A stretch of DNA of 64,000 nucleotides from Paraburkholderia bannensis NBRC 103871. GTDB lineage: Bacteria > Pseudomonadota > Gammaproteobacteria > Burkholderiales > Burkholderiaceae. The translations under genes were made by a program, and so were the position numbers. Of the stretch, positions 7,683-16,470 are shown in pieces (the first letter of the stretch is position 1; each line of letters begins with the position of its first letter). The notes under the pieces were generated by a model. That model made no database searches. It was not told where the DNA came from and saw nothing but the letters and a program-made list of their open reading frames with translations. The stretch spans positions 62,001 to 126,000 of the forward strand of contig NZ_BAYA01000012.1 in assembly GCF_000685015.1 (NCBI RefSeq), read 5' to 3'.

Positions 7683-8978
7683 ATGAACCGCAAGTCCCTG
7701 TTCGCCCTGTCCGCAGTCGTGTTCGCCGCCGCCGCGGCGCTCGTGCCCGTGCTGTGGACCGGCAACACTTATCTGCACAACAGCTCGGCGCAAGCGGCCA
7801 CGCCCGCCGATCAGTCCGACCTCATCAAGAAGGGCGAATATCTCGCCCGCGCCGGCGACTGCATCGCCTGCCACACGGTGCGCGGCGGCAAGATCTTCGC
7901 GGGCGGCCTGCCGATGGCGACGCCGTTCGGCACGCTCTACACGCCGAACATCACGCCCGACGACAAGGCCGGCATCGGCAAGTGGAGCGCCGACGACTTC
8001 TACCGCGCCATGCACACGGGCCGCTCGAAGGACGGCAGCCTGCTCTACCCGGCCTTCCCGTTCACGAGCTACACGAAGGTGTCGCGCGCGGATTCGGACG
8101 CGATCTACGCCTACCTGCGCTCGGTGGCGCCGGTGAGCGTGCCGAGCCGCCCGCACGAGCTCAAGTTCCCGTTCAACAACCGCAACCTGCTGATCGGCTG
8201 GCGCACGCTGTTCTTCCGCGAAGGCGAGTACAAGCCCGACCCCACCAAGTCGGTCGAGTGGAACCGCGGCGCGTATCTGGTCGAAGGCCTGGGCCACTGC
8301 GGCATGTGCCACACGTCGATCAACATGATGGGCGCGCCGGTCAACTCGTCGGCGTTCGCGGGCGGGCTGATTCCGCTGCAGAACTGGTACGCGCCGTCGC
8401 TCACGTCGAGCGAAGGCGGCCTGGGCGACTGGGACATCAAGGACATTTCGAGCCTGCTCAAGACCGGCGTATCGGAGCGCGGCGCGGTGTTCGGCCCGAT
8501 GGCGGACGTGATCCACAACAGCCTGCAATACGTCTCGGACGACGACATCCACGCGATGGCGACGTATCTCAAGACCATTCCGCAGAAGAAGGAAGCGCCC
8601 GAAAACATGCAGATGGAAACATCTGATACGTTCGGCGGCGAACTCTTACAACAAGGTCAGAAGATCTACCATGACCAGTGTGCAAAGTGTCACGCGGAGA
8701 ACGGCCTCGGCATGCCGCCGAATTTCCCGCCGCTCGCGAACAACCAGTCGATCCAGATGCATTCGGCTGTGAATCCGATCCGCATGGTGCTCAATGGCGG
8801 CTATCCGCCCAGCACGCAGGGCAATCCGCGCCCTTATGGCATGCCGCCGTTCGCGCAAGCGCTGTCGAACCAGGAAGTGGCAGCGGTCGTGACCTTTATT
8901 CGCATGTCGTGGGGCAACAAGGGCACGCCGGTGTCCCCACAGCAGGTGGCCGATCTGCGCTCTGCGCCGCTCGACTAG
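7683..8978 (+). CDS. Triheme cytochrome c, dehydrogenase cytochrome-subunit type
   Basis: A 431-aa protein with a signal peptide or membrane anchor (residues about 5-25) and three heme c motifs: CIACH (60-64), CGMCH (206-210) and CAKCH (333-337). The three-domain layout is that of the cytochrome subunit of membrane-bound alcohol, gluconate or nicotinate/aldehyde dehydrogenases, which passes electrons to ubiquinone or an oxidase. No flavin, PQQ or molybdenum dehydrogenase subunit lies beside it, so its electron donor is unknown. It follows the diheme cytochrome gene and is followed by a GC-rich hairpin. Confidence 0.9.
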   Translation: MNRKSLFALSAVVFAAAAALVPVLWTGNTYLHNSSAQAATPADQSDLIKKGEYLARAGDCIACHTVRGGKIFAGGLPMATPFGTLYTPNITPDDKAGIGKWSADDFYRAMHTGRSKDGSLLYPAFPFTSYTKVSRADSDAIYAYLRSVAPVSVPSRPHELKFPFNNRNLLIGWRTLFFREGEYKPDPTKSVEWNRGAYLVEGLGHCGMCHTSINMMGAPVNSSAFAGGLIPLQNWYAPSLTSSEGGLGDWDIKDISSLLKTGVSERGAVFGPMADVIHNSLQYVSDDDIHAMATYLKTIPQKKEAPENMQMETSDTFGGELLQQGQKIYHDQCAKCHAENGLGMPPNFPPLANNQSIQMHSAVNPIRMVLNGGYPPSTQGNPRPYGMPPFAQALSNQEVAAVVTFIRMSWGNKGTPVSPQQVADLRSAPLD

Positions 8979-9012
8979 GGTTCGCCCTGCTATAGTGACG
9001 TCTGCCTGATGA

Positions 9013-9046
9013 GGGCGCAGCCGGCAAAACGCCGTCGGCTGCGCCC
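9013..9046 (+). terminator. Hairpin after the cytochrome genes
   Basis: GGGCGCAGCCG (9013-9023) pairs with CGGCTGCGCCC (9036-9046) around a 12-base loop, followed only by TTCG. A probable terminator or mRNA-stabilising stem. Confidence 0.55.
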
Positions 9047-9275
9047 TTCGCCATTTGGCGGTCTGCGCGCTTAAGGCTGCGGCAAACCGCCCGATGCAGT
9101 CGAACGAATTTGAACGAACGTTTTTTTGAGCACGGCGCGCGAGGCGCCCGGATGCGGCGGCAAAGCGGGTTTGCCGCGGCTCCGGTGCCGGATCGGCATG
9201 ACGACCCAGATCGGTCTGGAACCGACGTGGGATCGACACGACGCCGCGGGGCAAGAAGAACAAGGAGTTGTCGTC

Positions 9276-9896
9276 ATGCACGCTGGTGAGCGTCTGAACA
9301 GCATTACTCACCTCGTGGGCGCAATGTTGTCGATCGCGGGGCTGGTTTCGCTCGTGACGCTCGGAGCGCTCGATCACGACGCGTACAAGGTCGTGAGCTT
9401 CGCCGTCTACGGCGCGATGCTCTGCGCCCTGTACACGATTTCCACGCTGTATCACGGCGTGCGCGGGCCGCGCATCAAGGCCGTGCTGCAAAAGTGCGAT
9501 CACGCCGCGATCTATCTGCTGATCGCGGGCAGCTATACTCCGTTCTCGCTCGTTACGCTGCGCGGGCCGTGGGGCTGGTCGCTCTTCGGCGTGAGCTGGG
9601 GGCTTGCCGCGCTCGGCATTGCGCAGGAGCTCACGCTCGGGCGCCGCACGCGCATGTTGTCGATGGTGCTGTACGTGGTGATGGGCTGGCTCGCGCTGGT
9701 CGCGGTCAAGCCGCTCATCAGCACGCTGCCCGTGGGCGGCGTCGCGTGGCTGCTGGCCGGCGGCATCATCTACAGCGTCGGCATTTATTTTTTCGTCAAT
9801 GACGAACGCATCCGGCACGGACATGGAATCTGGCATCTGTTCGTGCTCGCCGGGAGCGTCTGTCAATTCGTGAGCGTCGCGGCCTACGTCGCCTGA
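9276..9896 (+). CDS. Hemolysin III / YqfA (PAQR) family membrane protein
   Basis: A 206-aa protein with seven predicted transmembrane helices. It carries the family motifs: an early NSITHLVGA, then STLYHG (around residues 55-60) and the C-terminal HGHGIWHLFVLAGS, whose histidines form the metal site of the PAQR/hemolysin III fold. Despite the name, bacterial members are not established hemolysins; roles in membrane lipid homeostasis have been proposed. The ATG at 9276 follows AGGAG by eight bases; the 50 extra upstream codons of the open frame have no support. The gene stands alone. Confidence 0.9.
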   Translation: MHAGERLNSITHLVGAMLSIAGLVSLVTLGALDHDAYKVVSFAVYGAMLCALYTISTLYHGVRGPRIKAVLQKCDHAAIYLLIAGSYTPFSLVTLRGPWGWSLFGVSWGLAALGIAQELTLGRRTRMLSMVLYVVMGWLALVAVKPLISTLPVGGVAWLLAGGIIYSVGIYFFVNDERIRHGHGIWHLFVLAGSVCQFVSVAAYVA

Positions 9897-9940
9897 CGCG
9901 TCGCTTCGGGAAGCGCCCTCCGGGGAATCCACACGAAGTC

Positions 9941-9978
9941 CATCGCGCGGCGGCCGCAGTGTCCGCGGCCGCGCGATG
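9941..9978. terminator. GC-rich hairpin between hemolysin III-like gene and rhlE
   Basis: CATCGCGCGG...GCCGC pairs with GCGGCCGCGCGATG (9965-9978), with a two-base bulge and a short loop. No T run follows, so it is a weak terminator candidate or a stabilising stem. Nothing else is evident in 9897-10179. Confidence 0.4.
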
Positions 9979-10179
9979 CAACCCAATGCCAGCCGGCGCT
10001 CTTGAGAAGCGTCGACAAGCGGCGCGCGCACTGGCGCGCCGTCCGAATAACGCGAGTGATGTACGCGCAGAGTGTGTGCACCGCATAGGCGAGCACAACA
10101 CGCAGAATGCCCCCGCCGCACAGCGCGCCGGATGACGGCAGCGCCTGCCGCTCGCGATACTGCAATACAACAGGTATTT

Positions 10180-11868
10180 ATGTCTTTCGATTCTCTCGGC
10201 TTGTCCGAACCGCTGGTCCGCGCTGTCAACGAACTGGGCTACACAACGCCCACGCCCATCCAGACGCAAGCTATCCCGGCCGTGCTCGGCGGCGGCGACC
10301 TGCTCGCCGGCGCGCAGACCGGCACCGGCAAGACCGCCGGCTTCACGCTGCCGATCCTGCAACGCCTGTCCGACATGGCGCCCCACGCGAGCGGCAAGCG
10401 CGTCGTGCGCGCGCTGATCCTCACGCCCACGCGCGAGCTCGCCGCCCAGGTCGAGGAAAGCGTGCGTGCCTACGGCAAGTACCTGAAGATCAAGTCGACG
10501 GTCATGTTCGGCGGCGTCGGCATCAATCCGCAGATCGACGCACTCAAGCGCGGCGTGGATATCGTCGTGGCGACGCCGGGCCGCCTGCTCGACCACATGC
10601 AGCAAAAGACGATCGACCTCTCGCAGCTCGAGATCCTCGTGCTCGACGAAGCCGACCGCATGCTCGACATGGGCTTCATCCACGACATCAAGCGCGTGCT
10701 CGCCAAGCTGCCGCCCAAGCGCCAGAACCTGCTCTTCTCGGCGACCTTCGCCGACGAGATCAAGGCGCTCGCCGACAGCCTGCTCGACTCGCCCGCGCTG
10801 ATCGAAGTCGCGCGCCGCAACACCACGGCGGAAACCGTCGCGCAGAAGGTGTATCCGGTCGACCGCGACCGCAAGCGCGAACTGCTCACGCACCTGATCC
10901 GTCAGCACAACTGGTTCCAGGTGCTCGTGTTCACGCGCACCAAGCACGGCGCGAACCGCCTTGCCGAGCAGCTCACGAAGGACGGCATCAGCGCACTCGC
11001 GATCCACGGCAACAAGAGCCAGTCGGCCCGCACGCGCGCGCTCTCCGAATTCAAGGACGGCACGCTGCAGGTGCTGGTCGCGACCGACATCGCCGCGCGA
11101 GGCATCGACATCGACCAGCTGCCGCACGTGGTCAACTTCGACCTGCCGAACGTGCCGGAAGACTACGTGCACCGTATCGGCCGTACCGGCCGCGCGGGCG
11201 CGACGGGCGAAGCGGTGTCGCTCGTCTGCGTGGACGAGCATCAGCTGCTCAAGGATATCGAGCGCCTCATCAAGCGCCCGGTGCCGCAGGAAGTGATTGC
11301 GGGCTTCGAGCCGGATCCGGATGCCAAGCCGGAGCCGATCCAGCGTCGCGGCCAGCCGCAGGGACGCGGCCAGCAACAAGGCCGTGGCCAGCAGCAAGGT
11401 CAGGGGCGCGGTGCGTCGCAAGGCGCGAACGGTGGCGGCGCGAAGCCCGCGCAAGGCCGCGAGTCGCGTGGCGGCCAGCGCGAAGGCGGCCGCGAAGGTG
11501 GCCGTGAAGGTGGTCGCGACGGCGGCCGTGACGGCAACCGCGCTTCGGCTGGCAACGGCGGCCGTAACGGTGGAAATAATGGAAATGGTGGCAACGGCGG
11601 CCAGCGCGCAGCCAGGCCCGAATCGAACGGCATCCGCACCGCCAAGCCCGTGAAGCAGCAAGGCGCAGCGAATCATAGCGCAAGCCAGGGCGGCAACCCG
11701 GGCAACCGTGGCGAGCACACGCGCCGCGAAAGCCAGCGTGGCGTCTCGCACGAGAGCGCACTGGGCCGTCCGCAGCGCAAGCCGCAGTCGAATCCTGGCG
11801 CCCTGCTTGGCGGCGGTGGCCGCTCGGGCGGCTCGCGCCGCGACGGCAACGGTCAGCGCGACCGCTAA
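10180..11868 (+). CDS. rhlE: DEAD-box ATP-dependent RNA helicase, RhlE type
   Basis: A 562-aa helicase. The core has all motifs: TPTPIQTQAIP (Q motif, about 23-33), AQTGTGKT (45-52), PTRELA (83-88), TPGR (132-135), DEAD (156-159), SAT (187-189) and HRIGRTGR (about 335). RhlE proteins remodel rRNA during ribosome assembly and act in cold adaptation and RNA decay. From about residue 390 a long disordered basic tail rich in Gly, Arg and Gln follows, with RGQQQG and EGGR/DGGR repeats, expected to bind RNA non-specifically. The start at 10180 matches the family N-terminus MSFDSLGLSEPL. An upstream in-frame extension from 10072 is rejected. Confidence 0.95.
   Translation: MSFDSLGLSEPLVRAVNELGYTTPTPIQTQAIPAVLGGGDLLAGAQTGTGKTAGFTLPILQRLSDMAPHASGKRVVRALILTPTRELAAQVEESVRAYGKYLKIKSTVMFGGVGINPQIDALKRGVDIVVATPGRLLDHMQQKTIDLSQLEILVLDEADRMLDMGFIHDIKRVLAKLPPKRQNLLFSATFADEIKALADSLLDSPALIEVARRNTTAETVAQKVYPVDRDRKRELLTHLIRQHNWFQVLVFTRTKHGANRLAEQLTKDGISALAIHGNKSQSARTRALSEFKDGTLQVLVATDIAARGIDIDQLPHVVNFDLPNVPEDYVHRIGRTGRAGATGEAVSLVCVDEHQLLKDIERLIKRPVPQEVIAGFEPDPDAKPEPIQRRGQPQGRGQQQGRGQQQGQGRGASQGANGGGAKPAQGRESRGGQREGGREGGREGGRDGGRDGNRASAGNGGRNGGNNGNGGNGGQRAARPESNGIRTAKPVKQQGAANHSASQGGNPGNRGEHTRRESQRGVSHESALGRPQRKPQSNPGALLGGGGRSGGSRRDGNGQRDR
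11479..11538 (+). repeat. 12-bp tandem repeat in the rhlE tail
   Basis: Five consecutive 12-base units of the form CGCGAAGGCGGC, with GAA/GAC, GGC/GGT and CGC/CGT variation, encode (E/D)GGR repeats. The differences are mostly at third positions. The number of units is likely to vary between strains. Confidence 0.75.
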
Positions 11869-11886
11869 GCCGCCAGCCAGACGAAC

Positions 11887-11914
11887 AAAAGGCCCGCTAA
11901 GCAGCGGGCCTTTT
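11887..11914. terminator. Bidirectional terminator between rhlE and the ferritin-like gene
   Basis: AAAAGGCCCGCT (11887-11898) pairs with AGCGGGCCTTTT (11903-11914) around a four-base loop, then GTTTTA. The A and T flanks make it work in both directions, as suits the two convergent genes. Confidence 0.9.
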
Positions 11915-11949
11915 GTTTTATCGACGCCGAATTGATCGACGTCTAGGAA

Positions 11950-12783
11950 TCAGCGGAAAAACACGTGCTGCGTGATCTTGGTGAGCGGGTAATGCACGCT
12001 CGGCTGAATGCGCGCAGGCAGATTGAGCGGCTTGAGCAGCATCTTCACGCACATATCGGCGGAGAGGTTGTGGCGCACCAGCTTGTTCACGCGCGCGGTG
12101 AGTTCGCGATTGTAGGCGGCATCCTGCACGCGATCGGGATAGCGAACCGCGAACACGTGGCGCAGCGCGATCTCCGAGTCCTCGTTCTTGATCTCCATCA
12201 CGCGACGCATCAGCGCACCGAGCACCGCCAGGCGGCCCTGCCCCTCGACCTGGTTGTACTTCTTGAAGTACTTGAAAAAGTGCTTGTAGTGGCGCACTTC
12301 GTCGCTGCGGATGTTGTCGGTGATTTCCTTGAGCACCGGCTCGTCCGAACATTCGCCGATCGCGCGATACAACGTGGCCGTGCCCGTCTCCACTACGCAG
12401 CGCGCGACCATCTCAAGCGCGCGCGTCTTCTCGAACTCTTCGAACGAGCAGGTCTTCGAATATTCCTCGAAGAAGTTGCGGAAGGCGGTGTCCCAGTCGA
12501 ATTCCGGCCACACGTAGTTGATGTAGGTCTTCAGCGCGCGGCCGTGCTGCATCTCCTCGTGTTCCCACTCGTTGTTGAGCCAGTCGGAGACTTCCGGGTC
12601 GCCGTTGAAGAACACGCTAAGGTTGCTCGTGTAAAGATCCGAGCCACTTTCAATAAACGACGACGCGCACAGAAGCAGCAGCAGATCTTCGTTGGCTGCG
12701 GCACGCTGTCGGTCGATCCGCGTGAGGTCGATGTCTTCGATGCGCCAGGGCATCACGTGTCCCGGCTCATTTTCATTGCGCAT
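11950..12783 (-). CDS. Ferritin-like diiron-domain protein
   Basis: A 277-aa, mostly helical protein. The six ligands of a carboxylate-bridged diiron site can be traced: E45, E77xxH80 (EHEEMQH), E132 and E162xxH165 (SDEVRH). This E, ExxH, E, ExxH spacing is the ferritin / ribonucleotide-reductase R2 / desaturase pattern. There is no signal peptide. The exact reaction (oxygenase, desaturase or iron handling) cannot be decided; neighbours give no pathway clue because it is flanked by rhlE (convergent) and a long gene-poor stretch. Confidence 0.82.
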   Translation of the reverse strand: MRNENEPGHVMPWRIEDIDLTRIDRQRAAANEDLLLLLCASSFIESGSDLYTSNLSVFFNGDPEVSDWLNNEWEHEEMQHGRALKTYINYVWPEFDWDTAFRNFFEEYSKTCSFEEFEKTRALEMVARCVVETGTATLYRAIGECSDEPVLKEITDNIRSDEVRHYKHFFKYFKKYNQVEGQGRLAVLGALMRRVMEIKNEDSEIALRHVFAVRYPDRVQDAAYNRELTARVNKLVRHNLSADMCVKMLLKPLNLPARIQPSVHYPLTKITQHVFFR

Positions 12784-13419
12784 TGTGTCGTACTCCCAAA
12801 GCGGTATCGGCCATGCTGCGCCGGTCCTCGCTACCCGGTCTTGCGCCCAGGCCGCGTAGCGAAAGGTACCAGCCCTTATTAGTTCATCTTAGCTGCTGTT
12901 TCGCAAAGCTGCAGTCTGAGAGCACAGACCGATCCCGATCCCCACAGTTCCAGGAAGGTTCGACTTGTAAGCCCCGTGTGAGCGGGTGGCCAGACTTATG
13001 CAATCTGCGACAAGCAGCGGATTCAGGCCGGCCTTTCAAATGGCTTTGGAGCCCTGTCTCGCGCCGCGCCCGATGGCTTCTGGCGCGCAATCCTCTGCAA
13101 TCCTTTGCAATTGGCGCGCCTGAAAGGAAGTATTCAGCCGACCAGGCGCTAAAACGCATAACCGAGGAATCCTTCCACTCCCCGCGCTTGACGACCTGCG
13201 CCGCGGCGTCGCGACGCTCGCGCAGCAAGCCGCAGGCGCACGCGCACAATGACGGCGACCCATGCCGCATTGCATCGACGCGGACAGCAGCAAGCGCCGC
13301 GAACCATTGCGCATTCTTGCGTCGCGGCACGAACTTCAAGTGAAATCAAGGATCTGCGCGCGAGCCTCGACCGCCGCTGCGCGCACCGAATGTCAAACGG
13401 AATATTTTTGGGGTGTGGT
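12784..13419. other. Gene-poor stretch with no supported gene
   Basis: No open frame here has a convincing ribosome-binding site and codon pattern. The longest, 151 codons on the minus strand (12884-13339), is Cys/Arg/Ser-rich, matches no family I know and has irregular third positions, so I do not call it. The stretch contains the upstream region of the ferritin-like gene. Confidence 0.4.
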
Positions 13420-13448
13420 TTGTACAACGCAGCGCGTTTGCCTACACT
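13420..13448 (+). promoter_or_regulatory. Sigma-70 promoter candidate upstream of a small gene
   Basis: TTGTAC (13420-13425), a spacer of exactly 17 bases and TACACT (13443-13448). The predicted start near 13455 would leave a leader of about 215 bases before the 65-aa gene at 13671. Confidence 0.5.
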
Positions 13449-13670
13449 GCAGTTCCCCGGCGCCGATCCAGGCTGGATGCCGTTTTGTTGATTCGGTTGT
13501 CGCGTCGATCGACCTTCAGGCCGATGACGCACGACAGCAAACGGGCCGCTCATCCAGCACACGCATCGCGCCGTCGCAGGCTTTCGCGCACGATCACCGC
13601 ATGACTGTCAGCACGCCGTCCCAGCCCGGCCGCGCATGTTGACCTCTGATGCGGCAACACGGAGAGAAAG

Positions 13671-13868
13671 ATGCTGAGTCCGCATGAATTCGCCACCCTG
13701 CTGCTAGTGAAGGACGCGCCCAACCAGATCGACATGGAACGCGAAGAACTGGACGCCCTCCTCGAACGCCAGCTTGTCCAACTGGAACGCCTCGCCTCCG
13801 GGCTCCAGCAATGGCGGCTGACTGAAATCGGCGACTCTGCGTTGCGCGCGATCAAACGGTGTTCATGA
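13671..13868 (+). CDS. Small hypothetical protein, 65 aa
   Basis: The reading frame MLSPHEFATLLLVKDAPNQ... is acidic to neutral and helical, with a Leu/Glu/Gln-rich middle (residues about 22-47) that could form an amphipathic helix or short coiled coil. The ATG follows GGAGAGAAAG, a strong ribosome-binding site, and codon use is normal for the genome. No signal peptide, membrane segment or known domain is visible, and I cannot name a function. It is preceded by a promoter candidate and a long leader. Confidence 0.65.
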   Translation: MLSPHEFATLLLVKDAPNQIDMEREELDALLERQLVQLERLASGLQQWRLTEIGDSALRAIKRCS

Positions 13869-14051
13869 ACCCGGTGTTCATGACCCAGACAGGCTTTTGG
13901 CTATATGCCCGTCTTTCAGCCATGACTAGCCACGACTTGCTTTAATCCCCATTTTCTCGACCTGTGCGGACGCCGGGATCGTTCGCCAGCACGCTGTGTC
14001 GAGTCCGTCCCCGATGCAGGCGCACGGCAGTCGATTTCGCGCCTGCAGTGC

Positions 14052-14099
14052 ATGGTCACGCGGACCCGCGCGCTTCATGCCCGCGTGACCATCTTTTTC
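14052..14099 (+). terminator. Strong rho-independent terminator
   Basis: ATGGTCACGCGG (14052-14063) is perfectly complementary to CCGCGTGACCAT (14081-14092), followed by CTTTTTCT. It lies 180 bases after the 65-aa gene and 34 bases before the convergent lipoprotein gene. It may end the small gene's transcript or that of an unannotated small RNA. Confidence 0.8.
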
Positions 14100-14133
14100 T
14101 GCAGCAGGTGTGTCCGCGTTTGCTCAACCTCGC

Positions 14134-14523
14134 TTAACCGCCGCGCAAGGTCGGATCCGCCGATGCGCGCCAGGTGAGCGCCTGCGCGCGCTGCGCATTG
14201 AGGTAGGCGACCCACGCATTGCGCGCCTGCGCATCGCCGGCATTCGCTGCATTCGCCGAGTAGTGCTGCGCGAGTCCCGCCTGGAAGCCGCAGAACTGAT
14301 CCTGCGGCAGCTTGCCGTGGCGGTTCGCGACATACGCGTCATAGACCGCCGAATAGACCGCCTGCGCGTCCGCGCCGTAATCGGCTTGCTGCGCGCCGCA
14401 CATCTGCTGCAAATCGGCATATGCCGGCGCACGCCAGCCACCAGGCAGTCCCGACGTATTCGCGCAGCCGGCCGTCGTTGCCGCCACCAGCACCATCGCG
14501 CCGATCATCGCAAGTCCACGCAT
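14134..14523 (-). CDS. Small lipoprotein, unknown function
   Basis: A 129-aa protein with a lipoprotein signal peptide; the lipobox ends TTAGC with the modified cysteine at residue 20. The mature part is Ala/Gln-rich, contains two further cysteines (in QQMCGAQQ and QFCGFQ) that could form a disulfide, and has no named domain that I recognise. The ATG follows GAGGAACACG. It is expected to be anchored in the outer membrane facing the periplasm. It stands alone between the terminator at 14052 and the divergent HAD phosphatase gene. Confidence 0.78.
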   Translation of the reverse strand: MRGLAMIGAMVLVAATTAGCANTSGLPGGWRAPAYADLQQMCGAQQADYGADAQAVYSAVYDAYVANRHGKLPQDQFCGFQAGLAQHYSANAANAGDAQARNAWVAYLNAQRAQALTWRASADPTLRGG

Positions 14524-14745
14524 CGTGTTCCTCGTTTGTCTCGATTGTTCCGTTGCCCATTGGATCGCTCATTGTCGCATCGTGCGGTGCGCGCGACAGC
14601 CTGGCCGTCCGGCCTGACCTTCCCGGGCGCCGCCCCACGCTCAAAAGCACGTATCATTAGGCATTCAATCTCCCGCCTTGCCGGCCCCGCGCGGACTCGC
14701 CGCCTGATTCGGGCCGCAAGCTTCCCCGCTTTTTTCGTCTTGCGC

Positions 14746-15432
14746 ATGATCGACCATCTCATCTGCGACTGCGACGGCGTGCTCGTCGACAGCGAAGTCA
14801 TCGCCGACCACGTCATCTTCGAAACCCTCAGCCGCACGTTTCCCGGCGTCGACTTCCGCGCCGCCGTGGCCGGAGCGTTTGGCCAGCAGACCTCGCGTTT
14901 TCTCGCCGATGTCGCCTCGCGCTTCGACCTGACGATGCCCGAGAATTTTCTCGACACCATCGATCACAACTGCGAAGTCGCCATCGCCGAATCGGTGAGC
15001 CCGATCAACGGCGTGCGCGACGCGCTGCGCCGGGTCACGCTGCCCGCCGCCGTGGTCTCGAACAGCCGCCTCACGCGCGTGCACGCCTCGGTGCGGCGCG
15101 CCGGGCTCGATACGATTTTCGGCGAGCGCGTCTTCAGCGCCGAAATGGTCGCGCGACCCAAGCCCTATCCGGATGTCTATTTGCACGCGGCGAAGACGCT
15201 CGGCGTCGAACCGTCGCGCTGTCTCGTGGTCGAGGACAGCATCTCGGGACTGAACGCCGCGCGCGCGGCCGGGATGAAAACAATCGCCTTCGTGGGCGCG
15301 AGCCATATCCCGTCGGGTTACGCCGACGTCCTGCGCGAAATGGGCATCACGCGCATCATGGAACACATGGACGAGTTGCCCGCGCTCGTGGAAGCGGGCG
15401 TGCGCGGCGAATTCGGCGACGTGCAATCGTAA
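14746..15432 (+). CDS. HAD-superfamily hydrolase (beta-phosphoglucomutase-like subgroup)
   Basis: A 228-aa phosphatase of HAD subfamily IA. Motif I is CDCDGVLVDSE (nucleophile and acid aspartates), motif II is the VVSNS stretch, the lysine is in ARPKPYPDVY, and motif IV is VVEDSISGLNAARAAGM. The small helical cap between motifs I and II is typical of sugar-phosphate phosphatases and phosphoglycolate phosphatases. The open frame extends upstream to 14110, but the ATG at 14746 starts directly before motif I as in homologs, and the upstream part overlaps the opposite lipoprotein gene. The substrate is not evident. Confidence 0.88.
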   Translation: MIDHLICDCDGVLVDSEVIADHVIFETLSRTFPGVDFRAAVAGAFGQQTSRFLADVASRFDLTMPENFLDTIDHNCEVAIAESVSPINGVRDALRRVTLPAAVVSNSRLTRVHASVRRAGLDTIFGERVFSAEMVARPKPYPDVYLHAAKTLGVEPSRCLVVEDSISGLNAARAAGMKTIAFVGASHIPSGYADVLREMGITRIMEHMDELPALVEAGVRGEFGDVQS

Positions 15433-15477
15433 AGTCAGCAGATCGCCAGCCATTCGCCAGCCGCGCGATAAACAAAA

Positions 15478-15509
15478 CGGCGCGTGGGCCATCAAGGCCG
15501 CACGCGCCG
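15478..15509. terminator. Bidirectional terminator between HAD gene and ribB
   Basis: CGGCGCGTG-GGCC pairs with GGCC-GCACGCGCCG around a five-base loop with one mismatch. On the minus strand it is followed by TTTTGTTT, so it is an efficient terminator for ribB; on the plus strand the tail is weaker (CTTTCG). Confidence 0.8.
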
Positions 15510-15563
15510 CTTTCGCTTCGTTTTCGCTTTCAGGGACGCTGCGCAGCGTCCTCGATCATCAGG

Positions 15564-16283
15564 TCAAACCAGCTCGGCGCTACGCTCGCGCGCGAGTGCC
15601 AGCGATTCGCGGAACTCGACCAGTTCGGCGATCGTGAGCATCGGCAGGTTGTGCAGCTTCGCGAAGTCGTCGACCTGCTGGCCGCGCGCCATCGTGCCGT
15701 CCGGGTTCATCAGTTCGCACAGCACGCCGGCGGGCGCGAGACCCGCGAGCGCAGCCAGGTCGACCGTGCCTTCGGTGTGGCCGCGGCGCGCCAGCACGCC
15801 GCCCGGCTGCGCGCGCAGCGGAAACACGTGGCCGGGGCGCACGATGTGCTCGGGCTTGGCGTCGGCGGCGATGGCCGCGCGGATCGTCGTCACGCGGTCG
15901 GCAGCCGACACGCCCGTGCTCACGCCGTCGCGCGCCTCGATCGAGACCGTGAAGGCGGTGCGGTTGCGGCTTTCGTTGTGCGAGACCATCGGCGGCAGTT
16001 CGAGCGCGCTCACCTTCTCGTCGGAGAGGCACAGGCAGACGATGCCGCTGCATTCGCGGATGAACAGCGCCATCGTCTCGTTGGTCAGGTGCTCGGCGGC
16101 GCAGACGAGATCGGCTTCGTCTTCGCGGTCGTGGTCGTCCTGCAGCACGACCGGACGGCCTTCGCGCATGGCTTGCAGCGCAGCGGCGATACGCGGCGGC
16201 ACCACTTCGGTTTCAAGAAGGGGAAGATCGTCGATGGCGTCGAAAGGCACATCGGCGGACACAGCATTGCGGGTAAAGGACAT
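15564..16283 (-). CDS. ribB: 3,4-dihydroxy-2-butanone-4-phosphate synthase
   Basis: A 239-aa enzyme that converts ribulose 5-phosphate to 3,4-dihydroxy-2-butanone 4-phosphate and formate, the four-carbon branch of riboflavin synthesis. Motifs visible are the acidic active-site loop DDHDREDEADL, GVSTGVSAADR and RPGHVFPLRAQPGG followed by RRGHTE. It ends without a GTP cyclohydrolase II domain, so it is the single-function form rather than RibBA. The ATG at 16283 follows GAGGAG; the longer open frame upstream runs into the riboswitch and is rejected. Expression is predicted to be controlled by the FMN riboswitch in its leader. Confidence 0.95.
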   Translation of the reverse strand: MSFTRNAVSADVPFDAIDDLPLLETEVVPPRIAAALQAMREGRPVVLQDDHDREDEADLVCAAEHLTNETMALFIRECSGIVCLCLSDEKVSALELPPMVSHNESRNRTAFTVSIEARDGVSTGVSAADRVTTIRAAIAADAKPEHIVRPGHVFPLRAQPGGVLARRGHTEGTVDLAALAGLAPAGVLCELMNPDGTMARGQQVDDFAKLHNLPMLTIAELVEFRESLALARERSAELV

Positions 16284-16470
16284 GTGAAACGCTCCTCGCA
16301 AGAGTTGGGCGAAAAACGTTTCAGGGCATTGCAAACAGACAGGAATCCCCGTCGCACGTCGTCCGGCGCACGCCACGCGTGCCGACAACCGGCCGATAGA
16401 GCCAATCGACGACAACACGCGCGCAGGCCGGCAAGCCGCGGCGGATGGGCAAACATGACCATCTGCACAT

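Noticed and set aside
12884..13339. A 151-codon minus-strand frame in the gene-poor stretch.
   Set aside because: No ribosome-binding site, irregular third positions, many Cys/Arg/Ser and no recognisable family.
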